Positions 7,749-14,282 of a DNA stretch of 23,041 nucleotides are shown here, in pieces. Under the pieces are notes generated by a model. It saw nothing but the letters and a program-made list of their open reading frames with translations. It was not told the DNA's origin and searched no databases. The DNA comes from Rhodocyclaceae bacterium UBA1310 (GTDB lineage: Bacteria > Pseudomonadota > Gammaproteobacteria > Burkholderiales > Rhodocyclaceae). Made by a program: the position numbers and the translations under genes. Each line of letters starts with the position of its first letter. The stretch's first letter is position 1. The stretch is taken from positions 16,338 through 39,378 of the forward strand of contig DBTS01000015.1 in the NCBI GenBank assembly GCA_002307175.1. Direction: 5' to 3'.

Positions 7749-7777
7749 TTTCCAGAGCTGCCTACGCGGCAGTGAAG
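7749..7777 (-). repeat. Orphan CRISPR I-F-type repeat
   Basis: GAGCTGCCTACGCGGCAG followed by TGAAG matches the 3' 23 bases of the array repeat (plus-strand reading) with one loop change (A to G). The handle end carries one insertion and one substitution (TTTCCA in place of TTTCT). The Csy4 hairpin is intact. It stands alone, 7.8 kb from the array, with no second unit 60 bp away. Flanking CATGTT and AACATG form an outer inverted repeat around it. Confidence 0.7.
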
Positions 7778-7821
7778 TAGCAGAAAACATGGGGTCAGAA
7801 AACACATCTACTGTGCCATCG

Positions 7822-8196
7822 TCACGCCCTCCGCTTGGCCTGAATTGCCGAGCGCGTGGCATCCAGCTCCGCCATCAGTTCCGCGATTTTCTTGTCAGCA
7901 GCGGCCAGCACAAAAGGCAGAAAGTTCGCCGGCAGCAGGTTCAGATCCTTGCTTTCATCATCCAGCCAGCGATACACCCGGTCAGCATTCACATGGGCGC
8001 GGTCGTAGCTGTCCTGGGTTTCCGGGTTGAACACAATGCCCGTCAGTTCCGGCCCGCCGAGCTTCTCGTACTGCCCGACGATGCGGGTCACCACGGTTTC
8101 CCGGCTCCAGCCCTCGCGCTTGCGCCATGTATTTACCGCGATCCGCACCCCGGCAATCACCGTGTGCGAACTGTCTCGCATGACAAGGCTATGCAT
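7822..8196 (-). CDS. YdaT-like phage-associated protein
   Basis: A 124-residue protein of the kind found beside prophage repressor genes. The pattern of an N-terminal helical segment (WRKREGWSRETVVTRIVGQY), then VNADRVYRWLDD, then NLLPANFLPFVLAA is what I associate with the YdaT putative toxin family; this recognition is from memory of motifs and was not searched. The ATG at 8196 is supported by AAAGG about 8 bases upstream. It overlaps the preceding small RHH-like gene by 8 bp, so the two are co-translated. By position it may be part of a Cro/CII-like arm opposite the XRE repressor. Confidence 0.6.
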   Translation of the reverse strand: MHSLVMRDSSHTVIAGVRIAVNTWRKREGWSRETVVTRIVGQYEKLGGPELTGIVFNPETQDSYDRAHVNADRVYRWLDDESKDLNLLPANFLPFVLAAADKKIAELMAELDATRSAIQAKRRA

Positions 8197-8365
8197 GGCT
8201 GGTACCTTTCGCTTCGTCCGCTTCGCACCACTGTAGGCCGATCAATACCAGATGGCGGGCGTAGGCACTCAGGGTCATATTGCTCAACTCGGCGCGGCGG
8301 GCGAATGTGTCCCGCTCTTCCGGCTTCAGGGCCACCAAGATGCGGGGCGCTTTGAGTACGCTCAT
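8189..8365 (-). CDS. Small Arc/RHH-like DNA-binding protein
   Basis: A 58-residue protein starting MSVLKAPRILVALKPEERD. The layout of a short beta segment (RILVALKP) followed by two helices (ERDTFARRAELSN, then MTLSAYARHLVLIGL) fits the ribbon-helix-helix fold of Arc/CopG-type repressors or MobC-like proteins. An upstream ATG at 8407 would add 14 Pro/Arg-rich residues; the shorter form starts just before the fold and is preferred, although no clear ribosome site marks either. It is divergent from the XRE gene and overlaps the next gene by 8 bp. It may regulate the operon from the shared intergenic region. Confidence 0.6.
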   Translation of the reverse strand: MSVLKAPRILVALKPEERDTFARRAELSNMTLSAYARHLVLIGLQWCEADEAKGTSHA

Positions 8366-8444
8366 GGGCGCACGAATGCGCGGGGTATGGGATCTGGGAG
8401 ATACCATGATGTAGGATGTGAATCACTTAATCGACAACTAAATT

Positions 8445-8464
8445 ATTCGCACTATTGCGCGAAT
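8445..8464. promoter_or_regulatory. Dyad operator between divergent regulators
   Basis: A 20-bp imperfect palindrome with ATTCGC on the left and GCGAAT on the right, and further partial symmetry inside (16 of 20 positions symmetric). It lies immediately upstream of the XRE start at 8473, in the gap between the divergent gene pair, where a phage-type repressor operator is expected. Confidence 0.5.
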
Positions 8465-8472
8465 TTTTAACA

Positions 8473-8946
8473 ATGAATGATCGAAAAGTGCGACTTTCTG
8501 CGCGGCTGGCAGAAGAGCGCGAGCGCCTAGGCAAGACACAGAAGGAAATGGCTGCTATCGGTGATGTCGGCGATAGAAGCTATTGGCACTATGAAAAAGG
8601 CGAACGATCACCGGACGCTGAGTGCCTGCTGAATCTGGCAGCAGGTGGCGTAGATGTCTTCTATGTACTGACAGGCAATCGCGCCGCTGCAGTAGTCAGC
8701 GATATCGAAGCCCGCCTGATCAACGCCTTCCGGGCTTCACCAGAAGCCGTGCGAGACGCAATCATGGCTGCCCTACAGGCAGGCGCCACCAGCGCGCTGG
8801 CCACACCAATTGCTGCGCCAGCGGAACAACTAACCACCGGCAAAGGCTTCGCTTCGGAAGAGCGTAAGGCGCTAGAAGAAAAGGCCGGGATCAGGCCGCA
8901 TTCTGAGGTTGGTGCCGTCAGGAAAGGTCGATCTGGGGGAAGATAG
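8473..8946 (+). CDS. XRE-family (phage repressor-like) regulator
   Basis: A 157-residue protein with an N-terminal helix-turn-helix (about residues 8-55: RLAEERERLGKTQKEMA, then the recognition-helix region RSYWHYEKGERSP). The C-terminal half is Ala-rich, has no LexA-type Ser-Lys peptidase motif and is not recognised. ATG 8473 is chosen over TTG 8455 because the latter lies inside the dyad operator. It is divergent to the RHH-like/YdaT-like pair, an arrangement typical of lysogeny switches. No integrase or structural phage genes are present in the window, so it is a stand-alone or residual switch. Confidence 0.75.
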   Translation: MNDRKVRLSARLAEERERLGKTQKEMAAIGDVGDRSYWHYEKGERSPDAECLLNLAAGGVDVFYVLTGNRAAAVVSDIEARLINAFRASPEAVRDAIMAALQAGATSALATPIAAPAEQLTTGKGFASEERKALEEKAGIRPHSEVGAVRKGRSGGR

Positions 8947-9009
8947 TAGCGGGCTTACGCTGTACCAACAGATGCTCTGCTTCCTTTTGTCGGCGCTTTA
9001 GTCAGCAAC

Positions 9010-9183
9010 ATGAGTGTAGAAGAAAAAATGAGCCAAGGAGTATTGATTGGTCAGCATTCGCGTGAGGAGTTTGATCGCCTGGGAATTTCGTTCGCGGAAG
9101 TCTCTCGGCGGAATATTTTGGATACGGTATTGATAAATAAAGTGATACATCTTACTTATGTGGTGAGGAGGGGCTTTGTTTAA
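9010..9183 (+). CDS. Small ORF overlapping the GNAT-PIN gene
   Basis: A 57-codon frame, M-SVEEKMSQGVLIGQHS..., ending VVRRGFV with TAA at 9181-9183. Its last 8 bp overlap the TTG start of the 720-residue gene, and the strong Shine-Dalgarno of that gene lies inside its 3' end, as expected for coupled genes. Its own start lacks a clear ribosome site. The N-terminal half (EEKMSQGVLIGQHSREEFDRLGIS) looks protein-like; no family is recognised. It could be a leader or antitoxin-sized partner, or a chance frame. Confidence 0.4.
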   Translation: MSVEEKMSQGVLIGQHSREEFDRLGISFAEVSRRNILDTVLINKVIHLTYVVRRGFV

Positions 9184-11338
9184 TTCCCGGAAGATCGATA
9201 CGTTTAAAATTCTTAGTGGGTACGAAAACACGAAGCAGTTTGTTGCCAGCGTGAACGCTGCAGCTGACGACCATAGAAATGAGTTTGGTTTTTTGGCTGA
9301 CAGTGTTTACGAGGAGTTCGCCAGAAACAATTGTCTTTATGTACTGGTTGACTGTGCAGATCAAGAACCCGTTTATTGTGGGCATTTGCTATTTTCTCAG
9401 CGATATCCCCGCGCCCGTGTAGTGCAGATGTTTGTTCTTAAGCAATATCGTCGGCATCAATTGGCGTCGCGGTTAATTAACTACTTTTGTTCTGAACTGA
9501 CCGACAAGGGGTTTACCTCTGTCTATGCCAGTGTTGCCGAGGATCTGCAGGAGGCAAATGCTTTCTGGGGGAAACACCAGTTTCATATTCAGAAAATGAA
9601 AAAAGGTGGTGAAGCTCGGCGTAGAGTCATTTTGTGTAGATGTCGCGAATTGGACTCTCCTCAGCTTTTTCCCACCAGCGGGATGAGTACTTCAAATCCG
9701 CTGGGACTTGCGGTGTCCTCGAGCGCTGCTGTCTCAATGTTCTTGCTTGATCTAAATGTTCTGTTTGATCTGTCGGGCCCTCGACGGACAAGGCATAGTG
9801 AAGCTGTTGGGCTATTTCAGATTGAGCGGTTGAATCTTTGCAAACTTGCGGTGAGCAACGAGGCACGCAAAGAGTTGCACCGGACTGCCACACCTGGAAA
9901 ACTGGATCCAATGGAAGGGGTTATTGATGTGCTACCCTCATTTCCTTTGAGTAAAAGCGGCCCACATGAACAGGTTTTTAAGGATCTGGCCGCGATTGTT
10001 TTCCCGGCTAAGCAGGAGCTTTCTGCCAACGACAAGTCAGACCTTCTTCATATTGCAACGGCGGTTCAGCATGGGCTTTCGGGATTGATCACACGGGATG
10101 AAGCCCTCCTGTCCGCAGGTAAAAAAATTCAGGATGCGTATGGCGTCTCTATATTGTCTCCTGATGCATTTGTGTTGAATGAATTCACGAGCCAAGAAAG
10201 TTCGTACGAGGGAGAGGACGATAAAGCTCCCCTTGTCCTGAGGTCTGTGGAAGTTGCAGAGTATTCGAGTATTCATGCTCTCCTTGGCAAGCAAAACATC
10301 ACTGCTTCGCAAATAGCTTCGGAGTGGTTGCCCACGGGGGCGAATGGAAGGGTCGTACAACGGTTTGCCGTATGGGCGAAAGATACGGCAATCGGTTATG
10401 TGACTTGGGCTTTGTCCGCAAGGGCTGCCACGATATCGGCCCGCATTGTTGTCGATATGGAGCATTTTTCTTCCTCTGACGCAGCCAGGATTATGCTGAC
10501 ATATCTTGTAGAGCAACAGCCTCAGCAAGGGCCACGTCAAATCAATCTTGAGATCCCTCCTTCCCAAGCAGTGGTAAGGGAAGCGGCCATATCTTTTGGA
10601 TTTCATGGTAGCCCAAAGCAAAGTGAGTTTTGCAAGATAATGCTCGGTGGCGTGATGACACCTGATTCATGGGGGATGCTTCAATCCAAACTTTTATCAA
10701 ACAGCAATATAAAGTTGCCCGATAGCATTCCTCTCTATCAGCATCAAAATCAGCAAATTCAGGTCATTACTCCAGATCAAAATCGCAGATTCATTACTCT
10801 GGACGAGTTGGAATCATTGCTATCGCCCGCACTGTTGTGTCTGCCAGGACGGCCGGCGGTTATTGTGCCAATTCAGAGAAGGTTTTCAGAGCCTTTGCTT
10901 GGACATTCAGAGCAAGCATCATTACTACCGGAAAGCAGAGTTTCTTTGTATCAAGAACGGCGCTACATCAGTGCATCCAAAACTCTTCGTTACTTTAAAC
11001 GTGGGACTTTGGTTTTATTTTATGAGTCAAAAGGGCGCGGGGCACTTATCGCAATAGCGAGAGTGCGCCACGCTTATCTTAAACCGGCAGATGATATACA
11101 GCACGAAGATCTTGAACATTCTGTGCTAACACGCGGAGATGTCCGATCTATTGGCAAAGCGAATGTAAAGACGATTACCGAGTTTGACAACATTTTTAAA
11201 TTGCCTTGTCAGGTGCCTCTTGCTACTTTGCGAGTAATAGGTTGCGGCGAGGCCCACCAGTTACTATCAACGCACCCTATATCTGATAAACAACTGCAGG
11301 GCATATTGCATGAAGCCTTCAACTCAACACATCAATAA
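9176..11338 (+). CDS. Multidomain GNAT-PIN-GNAT-ASCH-like protein
   Basis: A 720-residue cytoplasmic protein. Residues 1-160 look like a GNAT acetyltransferase: QMFVLKQYRRHQLASRLI is the acetyl-CoA loop region, with Gln95 where the first glycine is usual. Residues 187-335 look like a PIN nuclease: the acidic set is Asp192 (LLDLNVLFDL), Glu229, Asp286/Asp289 (NDKSDLLHIATA) and Asp308 (TRDEALL). Residues 352-490 resemble a second, divergent GNAT (VVQRFAVWAKDTAIGYVTW). Residues 560-690 have an ASCH/PUA-like pattern (PIQRRFSEPLLGHSEQASLL, then GTLVLFYESKGRGALIAIAR) but lack the ASCH GxKxxExR signature. Start TTG 9176 follows AGGAGG at 9166-9171. The gene overlaps the ASCH gene downstream by 29 bp. 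GC is lower than in the core operon, which suggests transfer. An RNA-directed toxin, modifier or defence role is inference. Confidence 0.8.
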   Translation: MFNSRKIDTFKILSGYENTKQFVASVNAAADDHRNEFGFLADSVYEEFARNNCLYVLVDCADQEPVYCGHLLFSQRYPRARVVQMFVLKQYRRHQLASRLINYFCSELTDKGFTSVYASVAEDLQEANAFWGKHQFHIQKMKKGGEARRRVILCRCRELDSPQLFPTSGMSTSNPLGLAVSSSAAVSMFLLDLNVLFDLSGPRRTRHSEAVGLFQIERLNLCKLAVSNEARKELHRTATPGKLDPMEGVIDVLPSFPLSKSGPHEQVFKDLAAIVFPAKQELSANDKSDLLHIATAVQHGLSGLITRDEALLSAGKKIQDAYGVSILSPDAFVLNEFTSQESSYEGEDDKAPLVLRSVEVAEYSSIHALLGKQNITASQIASEWLPTGANGRVVQRFAVWAKDTAIGYVTWALSARAATISARIVVDMEHFSSSDAARIMLTYLVEQQPQQGPRQINLEIPPSQAVVREAAISFGFHGSPKQSEFCKIMLGGVMTPDSWGMLQSKLLSNSNIKLPDSIPLYQHQNQQIQVITPDQNRRFITLDELESLLSPALLCLPGRPAVIVPIQRRFSEPLLGHSEQASLLPESRVSLYQERRYISASKTLRYFKRGTLVLFYESKGRGALIAIARVRHAYLKPADDIQHEDLEHSVLTRGDVRSIGKANVKTITEFDNIFKLPCQVPLATLRVIGCGEAHQLLSTHPISDKQLQGILHEAFNSTHQ

Positions 11339-11762
11339 AGATATTGAAAACATCCTCATTTCTTTGCGTTCTGTTTACGCTAAAGGCATTTACGATGGCA
11401 CAAAGAGGGTTGAACTTCGGCGTCGATCGGTAGGTGTTTCCCCTGGCACGGTCGTTTGGTTGTACGAAAAGGTCCCGGTTGGCTCTATAACCGGTAACGC
11501 CAAAGTGAAAGCTGTACACACTGCATCGCCAAGGAGTTTGTGGCGGGATTTTGGTGCGGTTTCCGGATTGTCGAAAAGCGAGTTCTTCTCGTATTTTGAA
11601 GGTGTTAGCGAGGGTTGTGTACTTGTGCTGGATGCGGCGGCGCGTTTAGAGACGCCCCTTCCGCTGACGCGCATTAGGCAGGTGATGCGAAATTTTCAGC
11701 CTCCGCAATTCTTTGCAAGAATGGGGAGTGTGCACCCTGTTCTGGCGGAATTGAAAACATAG
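11310..11762 (+). CDS. ASCH-domain protein
   Basis: A 150-residue protein with the ASCH signature GxKxxExR seen as GTKRVELR, preceded by ILISLRSVYAKGIYD and followed by VVWLYEKVPVGSITGNAKV, the PUA-like beta-barrel pattern. ASCH domains are predicted or shown to bind RNA or modified nucleosides, and the family member YqfB hydrolyses N4-acetylcytidine. This copy overlaps the GNAT-PIN-GNAT-ASCH-like gene by 29 bp, so the two are probably translated together. The ATG at 11310 has a weak GCAGGG upstream. Whether it is an enzyme, a nuclease or a neutralising partner cannot be told from sequence. Confidence 0.75.
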   Translation: MKPSTQHINKDIENILISLRSVYAKGIYDGTKRVELRRRSVGVSPGTVVWLYEKVPVGSITGNAKVKAVHTASPRSLWRDFGAVSGLSKSEFFSYFEGVSEGCVLVLDAAARLETPLPLTRIRQVMRNFQPPQFFARMGSVHPVLAELKT

Positions 11763-11856
11763 TGAAGACGTTCAAGGTTAGGCATGAAAAATAATAAATA
11801 GCGCCGTAGGCTCGACTAATGAAGCGCAAACGGACGAATGGAATCTCCGCTTCTCC

Positions 11857-12231
11857 TCAAGTCAGGTAGCAAAAAGACTGAGGGGGAACGCCACTCGTTA
11901 ATACTTCACCCAAATCAAGGGGACGCTCGTAGCGCCGAGCCTCTCTCACTTTGAACGCGTGAGCTGTGGTTCTTCCCTGGAAGTACTCGTTGAAAAAGCT
12001 TTTGGTGATCCCTGAAAACTCCGAGGTGAGCAACCAAAGCTTGTTTGGCTTTTCAGACAGAATACTTTCAATGTCAAATTCGCCCACCACTTTTCCAACT
12101 GGCATGGTGGCGTAAATTACCACAGTATTCACTCCCGACGCTTTGGGCAGTGCTTTACGAAACTCGTAGTGTTTTTCGCCGGACAGTATTTTTTCGGCAT
12201 ATTCAGGTTTAATGGACAATAAGACTTTCAT
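11857..12231 (-). CDS. Second ASCH-domain protein, convergent
   Basis: A 124-residue protein starting MKVLLSIKPEYAEKILSGEK, with the ASCH signature GEKHYEFR and following beta segments TVVIYATMPVGKVVGEFDIE. The start at 12231 is supported by AGAGGA 7 bases upstream; the longer frame to 12291 has no ribosome site. It points toward the first ASCH gene across a 94-bp gap with a weak 6-bp inverted repeat (GAAGCG/CGCTTC), so it is a separate transcript. The two ASCH proteins are only distantly alike. The C-terminus (AHAFKVREARRYERPLDLGEV) is typical of predicted ASCH regulators. Confidence 0.8.
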   Translation of the reverse strand: MKVLLSIKPEYAEKILSGEKHYEFRKALPKASGVNTVVIYATMPVGKVVGEFDIESILSEKPNKLWLLTSEFSGITKSFFNEYFQGRTTAHAFKVREARRYERPLDLGEVLTSGVPPQSFCYLT

Positions 12232-12486
12232 TAATAGTCCTCTGTGCGAAATTTTAAAAACGGTGGGGAGGTTAATTGCATAAAGCCCCAATGTGTTCCT
12301 GCATCAAGGCGGATCTGCCCGATTAATTCTCTATGCGTACTATGTTTCTTAAATGCAATATTGTATGTGAAACAGATTGCGTACGGGTATGTTTTTTAAC
12401 CCTAGAGCTGTCAAAACTCCGTCTCATAAAAATGCTGTAGGGATTGAAGTAATGTAAAAATTATGAAGGGAAGCGCGGGATGCGCG
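12232..12486. other. AT-rich intergenic region
   Basis: No gene is credible here. It holds the upstream region of the minus-strand ASCH gene and a GCGCGGGATGCGCGG segment at its right end that leads into the repeat cluster. Confidence 0.4.
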
Positions 12487-12609
12487 GGGTCAAGTCTCAA
12501 TACTGTTCGGTTAGGTCATTCCATTCTTTATAAATAAAACAGTTAAATTGTTTTTTGCGGTCAAAATTTTCACTAACCGAACAGCAGAACAGCATTGGGT
12601 CAAGTCTCA
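12487..12609. repeat. Inverted-repeat element between 13-bp direct repeats
   Basis: CTGTTCGGTTAG at 12503-12514 is a perfect inverted match to CTAACCGAACAG at 12573-12584. The pair is bracketed by two exact copies of GGGTCAAGTCTCA at 12487-12499 and 12597-12609. The AT-rich core has no gene. This is the shape of a small non-autonomous mobile element or a paired REP element. Confidence 0.6.
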
Positions 12610-12660
12610 CAATCCAACATTTCCGGTCAGAATGCAGCGAGGAACGGTAGGAAAATAGCA

Positions 12661-12711
12661 TGCACCTTGCGGTGCAGAAATTTTTACTCCCTGTTTTCGG
12701 GATCAGCCTAA
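12661..12711. repeat. REP-like hairpin cluster
   Basis: Two hairpins lie close together, TGCACC-TTGC-GGTGCA (12661-12676, followed by GAAATTTTT) and TCCC-TGTTTTC-GGGA (12688-12702), and then ATGGGTGTCCCC. The last motif resembles ends of REP sequences linked to IS200-like RAYT transposases. That link is from memory and not searched. Confidence 0.4.
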
Positions 12712-12986
12712 TGGGTGTCCCCGCGTTGCGAATTTTTCTCACCTTCTTCATAAAAAGTATTCGCAAAATCAGGATACTTCTCCATAACTTTATCCGCCAA
12801 GCCAGAATAGACGGCAATGATTATTTTTCCGACCATTCTTTTATAATCATTTAAATCAGAATCACTAACTTTTCCCTCCAACAAATCAATCGACCCTTCG
12901 ATAAAGCCGACACCCTGCCTCAAGCTATCGACAACTTCCTTCACATCATCTAATCCCAGTTTTTCTGATTTCATTGAACAAACCAT
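12708..12986 (-). CDS. Hypothetical small acidic protein
   Basis: A 92-residue frame. The sequence (KLGLDDVKEVVDSLRQGVGF, then SDLNDYKRMVGKIIIAVYSG and MEKYPDFANTFYEEGE) is predicted helical and protein-like, with no family I can name. ATG 12986 and ATG 12974 are both possible; neither has a strong ribosome site. It is clearly AT-rich against its neighbours, which suggests recent transfer. Its last codons (QRGDTH, stop) are written by the REP-like GGGGACACCCAT sequence, so the original C-terminus may have been replaced. Confidence 0.55.
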   Translation of the reverse strand: MVCSMKSEKLGLDDVKEVVDSLRQGVGFIEGSIDLLEGKVSDSDLNDYKRMVGKIIIAVYSGLADKVMEKYPDFANTFYEEGEKNSQRGDTH

Positions 12987-13188
12987 TTTAAATTAGAAAG
13001 TGTGGAGCCAAGCCTTGCATTCCATTATCCACCCCGCTCCAGCCTTACTTTACTGCATTTGTATTCATCTCGCATGGAAAGCCTTCCCGCGTTAGCCGAT
13101 CTTGTGAAAGCGTGGGGTCAGGACACACATTCCAGTATTTTGCCCAGCAACGCCTGCTCATCCGGTTACTCGGCAGTCAGGTTCAGTA
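12987..13188. other. Intergenic region with a GGGGTCA motif
   Basis: No gene or clear structure. It contains GGGGTCAGGACACACATT from 13114, similar in its first bases to the motifs at 7791, 12487 and 12597. Confidence 0.35.
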
Positions 13189-13569
13189 CTACAAGTCTCG
13201 CGTCAGGCTGAAGCCGGCCTTGCGCAGCCGGCGTGCCATGATGGGGTGCCAGTCAAGATCGAAGCGCCCCTCTGATTGCTCAGGCAGCTCGCAGCGCCAT
13301 TGCTGAAGCACCACATACCGTTCGCCTTGCGAGCGGTAATCCTCCAGCCCCTGAAGCAGAATCCCCGAGGCCAGTATCCGCACGAGTCGTGGCAGGTACA
13401 GGCGCGGCAAAATCTCATGCTTGTGCCCGCCATGATTCAAGAGCAGCGCCGCTTCGCGCCGCTCAGTCTTGCTCACCCAGACTTCCTGCAATTGAAGAAC
13501 ACCAACATAGGTAGCCGAATCGGGCCGCGTAATCCTGCGGCCACCTGCGAAAAGGGGTTTTACACGCAT
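13189..13569 (-). CDS. Conserved-looking protein of unknown function under a LexA-type box
   Basis: A 126-residue basic protein with well-formed segments (YVGVLQLQEVWVSKTERREA, LLLNHGGHKHEILPRLYLPR, RILASGILLQGLEDY, RYVVLQQWRCELPE). I cannot assign a family. The ATG at 13569 follows CAGGGAT at short spacing. A strong LexA-type box lies 12-31 bases upstream of the start, so DNA-damage induction is expected. GC is like the core genome. It is monocistronic as seen here; the next gene on this strand is the unrelated AT-rich ORF. Confidence 0.65.
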   Translation of the reverse strand: MRVKPLFAGGRRITRPDSATYVGVLQLQEVWVSKTERREAALLLNHGGHKHEILPRLYLPRLVRILASGILLQGLEDYRSQGERYVVLQQWRCELPEQSEGRFDLDWHPIMARRLRKAGFSLTRDL

Positions 13570-13580
13570 ATCCCTGCGTG

Positions 13581-13600
13581 TACTGTATAAAAAAGCAGTA
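13581..13600. promoter_or_regulatory. LexA (SOS) box
   Basis: TACTGTATA at the left and CAGTA at the right give a 20-bp site with outer arms TACTG/CAGTA perfectly symmetric and CTG-N10-CAG spacing, close to the gammaproteobacterial and betaproteobacterial LexA consensus (CTGT-N8-ACAG; the right half here is GCAG). It sits just upstream of the minus-strand gene starting at 13569. Confidence 0.75.
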
Positions 13601-13873
13601 TTTTTTCAAGGCGGCCGTTTGGCCTTACGGCAACAACTTGCGCAGTGGAGAGAAGGGCTCAATCCTTGGGGCGGATGCCGGGCCGCAGCTGTTGCGCCCA
13701 TTTTCGCGAGTTGTGTGAGGGAGGGGCGGACTGCCCTACATACTGGAATCCGGTACATCAGCCCGTTGATTCCAGGGAGGACTGAGGCTTTACCGACGAC
13801 CGGCATAGCAGTAGAGCGTCGTCAGCTCTTGCGCCTGCAATGGGATGGGCCAACTCGCAGTAGGCTGGCGTGA
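13601..13873. other. Intergenic region between the SOS-type gene and hipBA
   Basis: A plus-strand frame from a TTG at 13619 stays open to 13873, but it has no ribosome site and no recognisable motifs. It may be decayed coding sequence. Nothing else is supported. Confidence 0.4.
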
Positions 13874-13916
13874 ATATAGATGTTTACAAAAACTGGTTTT
13901 GCAATAAACTCTATAT
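13874..13916. promoter_or_regulatory. Palindromic operator of hipBA
   Basis: ATATAGATGTTTA at 13874-13886 is an inverted match (one bulged base) to TAAACTCTATAT at 13905-13916, with an inner CAAAA/TTTTG dyad. It ends 2 bases before the chosen hipB start, as expected for an autoregulated toxin-antitoxin operon. Confidence 0.6.
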
Positions 13917-13918
13917 GT

Positions 13919-14281
13919 ATGCCTAAGACTGCACGTGCCCTCCTGCAACTACCGCCAGCAACGTCGGCGGCCATCGAAAAGCTCGGTGCCGACCTTGCCG
14001 TCGCCCGTTTGCGCCGCAAAGAATCGCTGAAGACCTGGGCGAAACGCATGGGGGTGTCGGTTCCCACACTGCAGCGGCTTGAAGCCGGTGACCCTGGGGT
14101 GGGCATTGGCATCGTCGCAACCGCGCTCTGGCTCCTCAATCGCGATGGTGAGTTGAGAAACCTCGCCGCACCCGAGCACGACCAAGGCGCCATTGAGATG
14201 GAGGTTCGCGAGGCTGTCGAACTTGGTCGTGCGCGTGCCCAAACATCCGCGGAAGCGCGCGTCCGAGCGAAGAAGGCTTGA
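13919..14281 (+). CDS. hipB: HipB-like XRE antitoxin
   Basis: A 120-residue helix-turn-helix protein that would bind and neutralise the HipA kinase and repress the operon. The HTH covers about residues 20-75 (LGADLAVARLRRKESLKTWA, then KRMGVSVPTLQRLEAGDPGV). The C-terminal tail is Ala/Arg-rich and helical. ATG 13919 is preferred over the in-frame ATG 13880 because 13880 falls inside the operator palindrome and the shorter protein matches HTH-first antitoxins; neither has a good ribosome site, so a near-leaderless transcript is possible. It ends one base before hipA, so the pair is tightly coupled. Confidence 0.85.
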   Translation: MPKTARALLQLPPATSAAIEKLGADLAVARLRRKESLKTWAKRMGVSVPTLQRLEAGDPGVGIGIVATALWLLNRDGELRNLAAPEHDQGAIEMEVREAVELGRARAQTSAEARVRAKKA

Positions 14282-14282
14282 T

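Larger units (their letters stand above)
7464..7821. other. Intergenic junction between tRNA-Pro and the accessory island
   Basis: About 360 bp with no credible gene. It contains a 6-bp hairpin (GCATGG/CCATGC, 7513-7532), two CRISPR-repeat-like sequences listed separately, and between them a GC-rich segment around 7650-7710 (GTAGGGTGCGGCGAAGCC...GTAATTGCACC) with the look of a common intergenic inverted repeat. A GGGGTCA motif lies at 7791-7797. Confidence 0.5.

Noticed and set aside
13619..13873. Plus-strand frame downstream of the LexA box, considered as an SOS gene such as imuA or sulA
   Set aside because: No motif of either family could be found, the start is a TTG without a ribosome site, and the box is better placed for the minus-strand gene.
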